Source: UBA8389 sp942493385
GTDB lineage: Bacteria > Bacteroidota > Bacteroidia > Bacteroidales > UBA1402
Reading direction: 5' to 3'
Length of the DNA stretch: 64,000 nt
NCBI GenBank assembly: GCA_942493385.1
Contig: OW818699.1
Span: 2,914,001 to 2,978,000 of the forward strand
Part shown: positions 16,809-25,377 of the stretch, piece by piece
How positions within the stretch are numbered: position 1 is the stretch's first letter
Layout of the letters: every line of letters starts with the position of its first letter
Notes under the pieces: model-generated
Database searches by the model: none
What the model was told of the DNA's origin: nothing
What the model saw: the letters and a program-made list of their open reading frames with translations, nothing else
Made by a program: the position numbers and the translations under genes

Positions 16809-17025
16809 AGAACAATCTTAGCTAAGCTGAAATTGCCATTTACTGTAGTTCTTACAACATAAACCCCATTACTAAGGTTTGTCGCATTCAGGACAACATG
16901 GTTGCTTCCAGTTTGAAGTAACCAGATTGTTTGGAAATCAACTTCCCATGGACATTAAGTAATTCAAACTCAACGGTACTTGCTATTGGTAAGCTGATAT
17001 AGGTCAAAATCTTTTGGGATTTACT
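16805..17025 (-). pseudogene. Frameshifted remnant of a T9SS type A sorting domain
   Basis: Reading the - strand gives KILTYISLPIASTVEFELLN, then GKLISKQSGYFK. After a one-base deletion near the AAACTGG run it continues in another frame as TGSNHVVLNATNLS, NGVYVVRTTVNGNFSLAKIVL and stop. This is the full pattern of a C-terminal secretion-sorting domain (LP...V.F.L.N..GK...., NLSNGVY.V, K.VL). The frameshift and the stop codon directly before the in-frame start of the match mean only this tail survives. It is probably what is left of a large secreted protein gene that once stood here, convergent with the copper operon. Confidence 0.65.
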
Positions 17026-17187
17026 TCATTTTTACAACATCATATTTTATAAATGGAAAAGATGTGATGGGCTGGTCAATCAAATATAAACCAGGATCTA
17101 ATGAAGAATTCAACATTGGAACACCACAAGAACAGCTTTAAAAAAGTACACTGGTCATAGCGGTTAAATCATCATCGCATTTACTTT
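17026..17187. other. Unassigned stretch between pseudogene and inverted repeat
   Basis: A short open frame on the + strand (about 16997-17141) reads FINGKDVMGWSIKYKPGSNE but has no start codon nearby and no family I recognise. It may be another gene fragment. I see nothing else here. Confidence 0.25.
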
Positions 17188-17248
17188 GAAGAGGGTGTCT
17201 CAAAAGTGTAAACTGACCCCAAAAAGTTACTTTTGAGACACCCTCTTC
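17188..17248. repeat. Perfect 20-bp inverted repeat (terminator or IS-end remnant)
   Basis: gaagagggtgtctcaaaagt (17188-17207) and its exact reverse complement (17229-17248) flank 21 nt. It stands 27 nt past the stop of the small gene ending at 17276, so it could terminate transcription from that side. The core sequence gagggtgtctcaaaag resembles ends of IS1182-type elements, from memory and not checked. No transposase is present. Confidence 0.55.
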
Positions 17249-17275
17249 TTTCGGGTTTGATGTTGTTGTTGTTTA

Positions 17276-17443
17276 TTACAGAATAGGTGTGATTGTTTCT
17301 TCAATCATGAGTTCGGGCCCTAAGTCCATGACGCCAAATAATTCAGGATCTCCGAACGGGCTTTCCAATGCCAACGATATGTCGTTATCCATCAAGACTT
17401 TTTCAATGTTTGGCAATAAGTATGTTCTTTTAAGATTTTTCAT
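17276..17443 (-). CDS. Small hypothetical protein, paralogue 2 of a tandem pair
   Basis: 55-aa protein starting MKNLKRTYLLPNIEKVLMDN and continuing DISLALESPFGDPELFG. It is a clear paralogue of the gene immediately upstream: 17 residues (MDNDISLALESPFGDPE) are identical, and the preceding (S/P)(D/N)(L/I)EK(I/V)L segment is conserved, while the C-terminal tails differ. No signal peptide or cysteine is visible. The form (short basic start, K..Y..P..EK, acidic middle) resembles the abundant unassigned small proteins of Bacteroidetes (MKKxYxxPE type). It follows its paralogue by 14 nt and was missed by length filters. Function unknown. Confidence 0.65.
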   Translation of the reverse strand: MKNLKRTYLLPNIEKVLMDNDISLALESPFGDPELFGVMDLGPELMIEETITPIL

Positions 17444-17457
17444 CGATTATATTAATT

Positions 17458-17604
17458 TTATGCCAAATGTGAATCGTTCATGGGCTCTTGATATGAGAAG
17501 GCTTCAGGGTCACCAAACGGACTTTCCAATGCTAACGAGATATCGTTATCCATCAGGATTTTTTCCAAGTCCGGGCTGATGTATTGTTTTTTTAATCCAG
17601 TCAT
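17458..17604 (-). CDS. Small hypothetical protein, paralogue 1 of a tandem pair
   Basis: 48-aa protein starting MTGLKKQYISPDLEKILMDN and continuing DISLALESPFGDPEAFS. It shares an identical 17-residue block with the next gene, strong evidence that both are real and arose by tandem duplication. It starts 11 nt after the stop of the large T9SS protein gene (17616-21170), so the three genes probably form one transcript. There are no transmembrane segments or cysteines. A conserved front part with a variable tail is reminiscent of peptide precursors, but no modifying enzyme or exporter is adjacent, so no function is proposed. Confidence 0.65.
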   Translation of the reverse strand: MTGLKKQYISPDLEKILMDNDISLALESPFGDPEAFSYQEPMNDSHLA

Positions 17605-17615
17605 AGCTTTAAGAT

Positions 17616-20600
17616 TTACTGATTGATGGCTACCATCTTTGCAAACTCCATACCATTCACAGAAACCTTTACCAGGTAAACACCCTTGCTGAACGTTTTG
17701 CTCAAGGTAGTGTTTTGTGAATTGATGTCTTGTGCAAACACCTTTTTACCAATCATATCGTAAACCGTTACATTGGCCTTGTTGCTGCCTTCGTGGTTAA
17801 TTTCCATCTGACCACCGCTCAACGAGCGAATGCTGATGCTGGATTTCTGAGTATTATCTAGGAATGTTGCTGCTTTTACAATGGTCAATGTGAAACGATC
17901 CGTCGTTGCAGCGACATCTGAAGTAAAGGTGTATTCAGGAGTTTCAGTCAAATCCTGCGATAAATTCAATACATGATCCTTTAAAATGACTTTGGTACCA
18001 GCTTCCAGATTTAACAGTTCCATCGCCTTGATGGTGAATCTGCCAAGCTTGCGTGTTCTAAAGCCAAGCTTCATATCTTTCCTTCCTTCAAAGGGAGCCA
18101 ATCCGTTGATGGACACTTCATCTTCACCTGCAAAAGTGTAGATTTCAGGAGTTGAATCGTTGTCATTGAACATCTTATGAGAGTCGTACTGTTCATACGA
18201 ATCCATGGCTTTCGGAAATATGCCGATCAAGGTTTGATCGATTCCACGACCGTTAGTGAGCTGGAGACGAATCTTCTCAATACAGATCGTATCTTCATTT
18301 GCACTTCTTAACATGTTGCCTAAAACCTGATAAGAACGCATGGCATTGGTCAATGCTAGATTACCGCTAACACCATCCGTAGTTGCCCGAACCCAAAAGG
18401 CTTGCATAGGGGGTATGAAATTTGTAAGTGCAGTCCCGGCAGAACCTAAGCTGATTCCAACCCCACCAACAGCATTGTATGTATCATAAGCCATAATGTT
18501 GGTACCACTATTGAACGAACGGTACCAGACGGTGGATTCCAAACCAGATGTGCTTACATTATTGAAGGCAGCATTGATGTCTAGGTAGGAAGGATAAGGA
18601 TTTCCGACGAGATTGTACCCGCGTTTGGCATGTTCCGTTCCAGTGCGTGTAGCTGTGATGTTAAGGTTTCCGCTGTTCAAAGCGGTACCAGTTAAGGAAA
18701 CTGTTTTGTTGTCGCCTAATCTTGCTACATAGCCTCGGCCAATGGTAAGACCTGTAGCATTTGCCGTGATCGGAGTGTAGCCAAACGCTGCTTCGGAAAA
18801 AGACCACAATTTATTTATTGGACTGACACTTTCAACAGCTAAAGCGGTGCTTGTTGCATCAGTCAATGGGGTGGAAAAATACCAGAATCGACCGTTTGGC
18901 GTAGTTGCACCTGCACCGGTAATATATTGTTGAACGGTAGAAGTACCACCAACAGACAGTCCTCCAGCTGCATTTGCATCTACAAAAATGCCCGCTCCAG
19001 TAACGTCGCTGTTTATGGTAAAATTACCCGTAACAGTCAACGTATAACCTGAGTTAAGAATTAGAGCAGCACCCGGATAAATTGTCACATTAGCTACATT
19101 AACATTTTGGTCGATTGTAAGTGAACCGCTAACTACACATATATCAGAACCAGATGAAGGCACGGTTCCTCCCCAATTAGCGGCAGTATTCCATGTATTG
19201 GTGCCATTCCATGAAGGAACTTCGAAAAATTCCCAATTGTCGATATAACCTGTAGTTCCAGATAACGATGAATTGTTAAACCAGCATAAAGCTGATGTTG
19301 CGCCTACTCCAGTTGTAAATTCAATCTCTTTAGTTTGCCATACACCACCAGTATTAAACACATTATTAATATTTGCTACTCCCGATCCAAGGTCGTTTAA
19401 ACCTATTCTAAAGTCTCCACCAATAGTATAAACCATCGCTTTCATTCTATATTTGGTTTTTGATTTCAAAGCGGTAAAATGTATATCAATAGAACCTGCA
19501 GCAGGTCCGATCTTTCCACTTCTAGCACCACAATAAGCATATGTTGGATCCGTATTTATACTTTGACTACCCCAACCGAAGAAAGTAGAAAGGCTATTGA
19601 GTCTTGGATCGGCAACTAAATTACCCGTTGAATAAAGGGGAGTATAACATTCGCTATCCTTAGAAGTTGCCACAGAGATATTCTGAGTTATTGCAACAGT
19701 GCTTGCAACAGAGATATTAGCAATTAAATTAGCGCTCTCATCCCATGAAGCAGTTATTGTATTCGTTGCATTGGCATTGGCTAGTGCTATTGTGTACGTT
19801 CCACCTCCATTATTTACCAAATTGGCACCTGTAAGTGTAATTCCTGTTGGAGCTGTTATAGTTACATCAGCAGTTAAATTAGCCCCTACTACATCAAATG
19901 TTTCAGTTGTGGTTGTTGAATTACTAATGAAAAGTGAGGATTTGGATAGTGAAATAACAGGTACCGGACCATAATAATATAATCTGAAATTATCAAATCC
20001 TGTCCAGTTACATGCAATTGGTGCAACTAATGAATATCCAATTGTTAAGGTACTACCTGGCACTGCGACATTTGAAACCGTATAATCTTGTCCAGCTACC
20101 ACTTCTGTTGTTTGAGATCCTGCTGTAATATACGCACCTGTATGAAGAGGATTAGCTCCGGCTAGTTGCACGGCATGTCCCGAAACAACTAATTCATACA
20201 ATCCACTCGAAAGTCCTGTAACTGTTTGGGTTAATGTGCTTGCTGCTAGATTAGAACCATTTGCGATCCATTTTTCTGCATAGGTTGTTCCATTTTTCGT
20301 CCACCCCTGACCAGGGACATTCGTTTGGGTAGCAAAGCCACTATTCGTCCAACTTGTAAATAAACTTTCAAAACTTGGATTGGTAATGGATGAAGTAACA
20401 TCTGTTCGACCTAATGCAGCCAATAGTGTGGCTGACGCAGTTGTTATATCGGCTGTGATTCCAGCATTATACGTGGTGATGTACGATGTAACATCCATTC
20501 CTTTACTTCTGCCATAAGTCATGTATCTATCAAGCAAAATTTTGGCGTTATAAAGATCAAGATCAGCTTGAGAAATAAATTTCCATTGCGTGTAACTATC

Positions 20601-21170
20601 GCCACTAGTTCTGTTAAATTTCACAGTATTAGCAGTTCCCTTATTAGTAGACTCTGTAGCTGACGCCGAACCCAAATATTGAGCTGCCACATAACCGCCA
20701 AAAGTGGCTGGAACTTGCAACGAATAAATTTTGTTGGTTGCATCTGTTTCAACAACATTCCATGGGTTAGTAAAACCGCGAGTATACCAATAATCATTCG
20801 TTTCAACAGATCCTAGAGCAGGATCGGCAGTAACCGCGATTAAAAACCAGTTAGTCACATTAGAACTGTTTAGATTATATTGGAATGTCCAAGCAGAACC
20901 ACTGGTATTGGTGGCAGTGTATTTAACCACCGAACTTGAAGCATTTGCCCTTGGTTGTGCAGACACAACAGATTGAGTGCCCCAGTTTCCCCCAGCAGTT
21001 AAATAGCCATTGGAACCCACATTATACACATAATAGGTGGTTCCGGATGTAAGAGTGCTACCTGTTAATGCTGGGGCAGTCCAGGTCTGTGCGTTTATTC
21101 TTATCACACATAAAAAGCACCATAAGGCAAGTAAAAGATCCCTGTGTTTTAATAAAAATTGTTTTTTCAT
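17616..21170 (-). CDS. Large T9SS-secreted multidomain protein, non-catalytic as far as visible
   Basis: 1184-aa secreted protein with a signal peptide ending near INAQ (about residue 28). Residues about 30-200 resemble a ricin-like beta-trefoil repeat region (TTYYVYNVGSNGYLTAGG). About 262-398 form a beta-sandwich-like module beginning SSITNPSFES and ending FDNFRLYYYG. Further on are an Ig-like stretch (about 400-500), another jelly-roll-like segment ending GYIDNWEFFEV, and a G/T/N-rich beta-helix-like segment (TLTVTGNFTINSDVTGAG). The C-terminus (about 1113-1184) is a type A sorting domain (VTVYDMIGKKVFAQD, FSKGVYLVKVSVNGMEFAKM). No glycosidase motif was found. It probably binds glycan at the cell surface. 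The gene is 640 nt downstream of the GH127 gene and 11 nt upstream of two small paralogous genes. Confidence 0.75.
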   Translation of the reverse strand: MKKQFLLKHRDLLLALWCFLCVIRINAQTWTAPALTGSTLTSGTTYYVYNVGSNGYLTAGGNWGTQSVVSAQPRANASSSVVKYTATNTSGSAWTFQYNLNSSNVTNWFLIAVTADPALGSVETNDYWYTRGFTNPWNVVETDATNKIYSLQVPATFGGYVAAQYLGSASATESTNKGTANTVKFNRTSGDSYTQWKFISQADLDLYNAKILLDRYMTYGRSKGMDVTSYITTYNAGITADITTASATLLAALGRTDVTSSITNPSFESLFTSWTNSGFATQTNVPGQGWTKNGTTYAEKWIANGSNLAASTLTQTVTGLSSGLYELVVSGHAVQLAGANPLHTGAYITAGSQTTEVVAGQDYTVSNVAVPGSTLTIGYSLVAPIACNWTGFDNFRLYYYGPVPVISLSKSSLFISNSTTTTETFDVVGANLTADVTITAPTGITLTGANLVNNGGGTYTIALANANATNTITASWDESANLIANISVASTVAITQNISVATSKDSECYTPLYSTGNLVADPRLNSLSTFFGWGSQSINTDPTYAYCGARSGKIGPAAGSIDIHFTALKSKTKYRMKAMVYTIGGDFRIGLNDLGSGVANINNVFNTGGVWQTKEIEFTTGVGATSALCWFNNSSLSGTTGYIDNWEFFEVPSWNGTNTWNTAANWGGTVPSSGSDICVVSGSLTIDQNVNVANVTIYPGAALILNSGYTLTVTGNFTINSDVTGAGIFVDANAAGGLSVGGTSTVQQYITGAGATTPNGRFWYFSTPLTDATSTALAVESVSPINKLWSFSEAAFGYTPITANATGLTIGRGYVARLGDNKTVSLTGTALNSGNLNITATRTGTEHAKRGYNLVGNPYPSYLDINAAFNNVSTSGLESTVWYRSFNSGTNIMAYDTYNAVGGVGISLGSAGTALTNFIPPMQAFWVRATTDGVSGNLALTNAMRSYQVLGNMLRSANEDTICIEKIRLQLTNGRGIDQTLIGIFPKAMDSYEQYDSHKMFNDNDSTPEIYTFAGEDEVSINGLAPFEGRKDMKLGFRTRKLGRFTIKAMELLNLEAGTKVILKDHVLNLSQDLTETPEYTFTSDVAATTDRFTLTIVKAATFLDNTQKSSISIRSLSGGQMEINHEGSNKANVTVYDMIGKKVFAQDINSQNTTLSKTFSKGVYLVKVSVNGMEFAKMVAINQ

Positions 21171-21231
21171 AAATTCTGTGTTTTAGGTAAAGATTTAGAA
21201 TAGGTAATTAAAAAATCTGGAAATAATGTAG

Positions 21232-21366
21232 TTAACTGATTTCAATAGTTACATTGCGACTATTGAGAAAAGGCTGAGACATGGTTGAGCCATTTACCCC
21301 ACATTCGACGTCGTTGGAGCAAAGCAATTCTTTTGCATTAGCAGAACAAGTAATAGAAATACACAT
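21232..21366 (-). CDS. Possible small ORF (44 aa), uncertain
   Basis: An open frame MCISITCSANAKELLCSNDV, followed by ECGVNGSTMSQPFLN and ending RNVTIEIS, lies upstream of the T9SS protein gene. An overlapping frame (21294-21389) gives MKINFSLACVFLLLVLLMQK, followed by NCFAPTTSNVG and a stop, which looks like a signal peptide without a mature protein. The two could be one small exported protein broken by a frameshift (a signal peptide joined to a Cys-containing tail), or chance. I cannot decide from the sequence. Confidence 0.25.
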   Translation of the reverse strand: MCISITCSANAKELLCSNDVECGVNGSTMSQPFLNSRNVTIEIS

Positions 21367-21389
21367 GCTAATGAAAAATTGATTTTCAT

Positions 21390-21810
21390 GTGTTTTAGTT
21401 TAGGTTATAGTTGAGACGGTTAAAAATATGGATTACTATTGGTTATCAGTATGCGCAAATTCGTCAGAAACCAAACTCAAATTGAGCATAAACACGAACA
21501 TGCAGTCATTCGTTAAACTTTATCTACCAACTAATGCACTATATAATAGCGACTTAAGATTTCTCTATTTTCACAAACAGTACAACGACCTATCTTGCAG
21601 AAACCAACAATTACAGGTATAGCAAACACTGAAACATTTAAAGTGGCCTTCTCAAACTCAAATTTTTAAACTTACCAAATTCCATAAAAGCACCCACTTA
21701 TTGAGATCACCATGATAGGATAGGCAAAGTGAATAGTGTTAATTTTATATCTTTAAGAAGTTTACTAGTCCAGTTTCGCTTATACTATCAATTGTGAATT
21801 TCATTACTAA
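21390..21810. other. Long intergenic region without a recognisable gene
   Basis: AT-rich sequence between the GH127 gene and the T9SS protein gene. It should hold the end of the GH127 transcript and a promoter for the 17616-21170 gene. I find no clean -33/-7 pair, no strong hairpin and no convincing gene; a 64-codon + strand frame here has no recognisable features. Confidence 0.4.
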
Positions 21811-24800
21811 TCAGACTAAAACTTTATATAGCTGAACTTTTCCTGCAGACATGATTCTAATGATTATTACGCCTTTTATTTGAACTGGAATATCCAAATG
21901 ATTTGATTCAGTGGAAACTTGATGGAGCAAAAAACCCTTTTCATCATAAATGAAAACACAACTATTTGATTTTAGATTTCTTATTAAGACATGGTTGTTA
22001 ATGACGCTAACTCCAATAGATTGTACATCGTTCACCTTTTTGACTTCTACTTCACTTGCAGGCTGTAACAGTCGTAAATTAAACAAACCTCCGGCTACAT
22101 TTCCGGTATTGATGGCCTCCAATTTGACGGTGATCATTTCTTTACCAGTAGTTAGGATATTCGGAATCGGATATTCCACGTTGACAAATTCATTTTTGTT
22201 CCATTTGCCGACCAAATCTTCTGTGGCTATGACGGTTTCGTCAACTTTAATGTAAAAGGCTCTGCTTCCTGTTTCATTCCCCCAATAACGAGCCATAACC
22301 GACAAATCAGTCTTGTCCTTGGTGAGCATGCTGTAACTCATATATCCTCCATTCCGGGCATCCCGCCAGAATTCATTCATGAAATTTCCAGTAAAGGAAT
22401 TGCTGCTGGACAATTTATGATCCACTTCCGGTTGTTGTTCACCTGGTGCCACCTTGTCGACCGTCCGTTGTTCGAGTTCCAACGCTGATTTTTGGGCAGC
22501 GGCGATGCTGTCGAGCACCGTTTTGTATTGACTATTGGTTAATGACATCCAATACATCATGTAACGAGAGTCGTGAATTTTATAAAATGGTTCCAAAATC
22601 AAGCTGGTGTCAATCTGATTTCCAAACAAGGTCGTAGCTCTGAATGTCAATGGTTTGCCTAAAACAGGCTTCATTTTCATAGGAATGGAATCTCTTGAAC
22701 CTAATAGGACGGGGGCCTGATTCAAGGAAAGCATGGTGCCTCCCGCAATGTGTCCCCAACGGCTGACGTCAGCTACTAAATCCGACAAATCTTCCGTTTC
22801 GGTCTTAGCTCCCAACAAAATAGGTCCACACATGACTGCCACATAGGAAGGTACATTAGGCAATGCTTCGGTCGAAAGTTGCATGGGCAACACCACGCGC
22901 ACCGAGTCGCCATTGTTCCAAACACGTCGGATGGCTATGTATGTTTGCGGAACTGACGAAAGCTGAACGGTATCTGAATTTACCACAATTTTTAACGATC
23001 CTGCTGTGACCCATTTTGGTGACCTAATCATTAGGGTGAAATCAGTTGGTTTGTCGGTTGTCACACGCAACGTTGAAAAATCTGTGTTCGGAAAAGTCGT
23101 TTCCTGACAAACCTTCACCCCTTTTTCTTTCCAATTCAACTCAGAAGCGATGAACAAATTCAGATATAGCGAGTCTCCGCGGTGTGTATAGATGAACTCA
23201 CCGTATTTACCGTGGTTCTCCATTCCTGTACCTACACAACACCACATGGCTTGATTGGGTGCCGAATATACGCGATAATGACGGGGACGTGCGGGAGTAA
23301 AGTATACGTATCCGCCGTGTTCGGGATGTTGAGTGGATAGAATATGATTGAACAAAACTCGTTCAAAATAATCAGCATACTTGGCTTGCGGATTTACACG
23401 AAACAAATCTTCGGTGAGTTTCAGCATGTTGTTTGAATTGCAGGACTCTGGCCCTTCCGCCACTTCCAGAAAATCGCTATATGCTGAAGTCGCCGGGAAA
23501 TACTCTTTTCGGCTATTGGCTCCAGAAGCCAAACTTCGATTGGCTGTAACCGTTTGCCAGAAAAACTGACCTGCCTTGCTGTAAAAGGGATCGTTGCTAA
23601 CTTCTGCTATACGTTCGAATCCGACGACTTTTGGAACCTGGGTATTGGCGTGCATGTTGTCCAGATTGTCAATGCTGGCAGCCATGCTATTTGCCAAAAC
23701 CTTATGAGAGAACCGCTTTGCTGCCATCAAATACTTGGAGCTACCTGTTATCTGATAGGCATCGGCCAAAATTTCATTCATACCTCCATGTTCCACATTC
23801 AGCATGGTTTCCATCTGTGTGTCAGACAATCCTGAGGTGATGTTGATCGCCCAATCGCAGAATGAAAGGAAGACCGACTTGGCATCCGTGCTTCCGCCAT
23901 ACAACCATGCATCTCTAAGACCAGCAAAGGTCTTATGAAGGTTGTACCATGGAACCCAAGCAGCATAGAAATTGGTAAAATCGCCGGACTTGAAAGGAAG
24001 CCAGATCAAAGCACTCGCAGGAACGCCACCCGCATAGCCAACTCCCCATGAGCTGTTGTTCAGAGCATTTGCATCTTGGCATGCTTTTAACTCAGCTATC
24101 ATATAATCCATCCGCTGCTTGCAGTTGATATCGCCTGTTGCGGCAAAATTAATGGCTAGTGCAGTCAAATAGTGACCTCCGATGTGTCCATCCAAACCCT
24201 CCCAATTGGTATAACTGGTAGCTTTCTCATATAGACCAGCTTGCTTTCGATAGGGAGCCAAAAGTCGGTTCACGTCGTATTTCAGAAGGGTTTGAATATT
24301 CAAATCGCGAGCGTACTTGAAAGGGCCATCCAACAGAATGACATCGCTCAGCGGAAATTCGTCTCTATATAATTTTTCCTGCGCCGCGCCTGGCGTTAGA
24401 TCAGCGGTTTTATAAAGAATGGTGTATGTTTTCTGAGTAATTCCGTCCAAAGCAGTTACCACGATTGTCGATGTCCCGGTTCCGGAAGACAAATCAACAC
24501 TGCCAGTTCCGGTAACAGTCACTCCTTCGATAGAGGGAATAACCGTTGGGATAACGGTAGTCACACCCTCAGGTATAGAAGCAGTATAGGTTGTGGTTGC
24601 CGGATTAAAACGTATATCCAAAATGCCGCTGCTCAATGTCACACTATCGAGCGTGGCCAAGTTGGAGACTTCAGTCAAGGTGAATCTGTCAAATTTAAAA
24701 AAACCAGCGTCACCCCTGCTATTACTAGGGAAAATGAAACCCTGATTCGTTGCCTTTCCGTTCACTCGAATACCCAATGTGAGTGAACCACCAGTAACTT

Positions 24801-25305
24801 GCTTGATCACAGACAATTCGTGGAAGGGACCGTTTTCGACCGAAGATTCTGTAAATCCACCAAAGACATAACTTTCCTTTGATTCAAGAATGGTCAGATT
24901 GGCTGAACTGTAAGACGCATGTGTTGCTGAACCGTAAAGTATGGATTTTGTGGTGCCATCCGAAGTTACGAACAAACGCTGATTGGTTAAACGATTGGTG
25001 CTGACCGCCAACAAAGCGGTTACTTTGTAGATACCTTTGGGCAAACCCGATATCGACTGAGAACATTCCACATCGCCAATGGAGGAATTCCATATTCCGT
25101 TGATGTAGCTGCCATCCTTCGTCTTGTCGCCGTCGGTGTTGGGGCCCAGCCAGGCATAACCTGTCGCTCCGTTCCAAGCCCAGCCGTTTGAGTTTCCTGT
25201 TTCAAAACTGGGGTTGATGATACTGCTGGTGTAATTGGTTTGAGCACTGATTCCGAAGAATATTCCAAATAACCCTGTAATTATGATAGACATTTTCTTT
25301 TTCAC
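21811..25305 (-). CDS. GH127-type beta-L-arabinofuranosidase (DUF1680) with N-terminal binding module and T9SS tail
   Basis: 1164-aa secreted enzyme. After a signal peptide (MKKKMSIIITGLFGIFFGIS) come the NPSFETG module (about 28-215) and a cadherin-like beta-sandwich (about 218-300). The (alpha/alpha)6 catalytic domain starts near residue 311 (FPLSDVILLDGP). It has the zinc-thiolate set of GH127/GH146 enzymes: Glu620 and Cys622 in EGPESCNSNNMLKLTEDLF, and Cys689-Cys690 in MWCCVGTGMENHGKYGE, where the first cysteine is the expected nucleophile. A beta-domain and a C-terminal sorting domain follow (about 1090-1164). Expected activity: release of beta-linked L-arabinofuranose at the cell surface; GH127 versus GH146 cannot be settled here. 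It lies 72 nt downstream of the GH95 gene in the same direction. Confidence 0.8.
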   Translation of the reverse strand: MKKKMSIIITGLFGIFFGISAQTNYTSSIINPSFETGNSNGWAWNGATGYAWLGPNTDGDKTKDGSYINGIWNSSIGDVECSQSISGLPKGIYKVTALLAVSTNRLTNQRLFVTSDGTTKSILYGSATHASYSSANLTILESKESYVFGGFTESSVENGPFHELSVIKQVTGGSLTLGIRVNGKATNQGFIFPSNSRGDAGFFKFDRFTLTEVSNLATLDSVTLSSGILDIRFNPATTTYTASIPEGVTTVIPTVIPSIEGVTVTGTGSVDLSSGTGTSTIVVTALDGITQKTYTILYKTADLTPGAAQEKLYRDEFPLSDVILLDGPFKYARDLNIQTLLKYDVNRLLAPYRKQAGLYEKATSYTNWEGLDGHIGGHYLTALAINFAATGDINCKQRMDYMIAELKACQDANALNNSSWGVGYAGGVPASALIWLPFKSGDFTNFYAAWVPWYNLHKTFAGLRDAWLYGGSTDAKSVFLSFCDWAINITSGLSDTQMETMLNVEHGGMNEILADAYQITGSSKYLMAAKRFSHKVLANSMAASIDNLDNMHANTQVPKVVGFERIAEVSNDPFYSKAGQFFWQTVTANRSLASGANSRKEYFPATSAYSDFLEVAEGPESCNSNNMLKLTEDLFRVNPQAKYADYFERVLFNHILSTQHPEHGGYVYFTPARPRHYRVYSAPNQAMWCCVGTGMENHGKYGEFIYTHRGDSLYLNLFIASELNWKEKGVKVCQETTFPNTDFSTLRVTTDKPTDFTLMIRSPKWVTAGSLKIVVNSDTVQLSSVPQTYIAIRRVWNNGDSVRVVLPMQLSTEALPNVPSYVAVMCGPILLGAKTETEDLSDLVADVSRWGHIAGGTMLSLNQAPVLLGSRDSIPMKMKPVLGKPLTFRATTLFGNQIDTSLILEPFYKIHDSRYMMYWMSLTNSQYKTVLDSIAAAQKSALELEQRTVDKVAPGEQQPEVDHKLSSSNSFTGNFMNEFWRDARNGGYMSYSMLTKDKTDLSVMARYWGNETGSRAFYIKVDETVIATEDLVGKWNKNEFVNVEYPIPNILTTGKEMITVKLEAINTGNVAGGLFNLRLLQPASEVEVKKVNDVQSIGVSVINNHVLIRNLKSNSCVFIYDEKGFLLHQVSTESNHLDIPVQIKGVIIIRIMSAGKVQLYKVLV

Positions 25306-25377
25306 GATATATACGTTCGATTTGAGAAGAATACTATTACAAAAATGGATGCTTTTCGCACATTCCTAAATTTGTTC

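Noticed and set aside
17188..17248. Intact IS1182-type element
   Set aside because: Only the arms and 21 nt between them are present; no transposase, so at most a scar.
17289..17579. 96-aa + strand open frame
   Set aside because: It is the antisense of the two tandem small genes, whose paired conservation is stronger evidence for the - strand.
17276..17604. RiPP precursor peptides
   Set aside because: Front conservation with variable tails fits, but no radical-SAM, LanM or protease/exporter is nearby and there are no Cys/Ser/Thr-rich cores in both tails.
21428..21622. 64-aa + strand open frame in the 640-nt gap
   Set aside because: No family match, no start context and no supporting feature.
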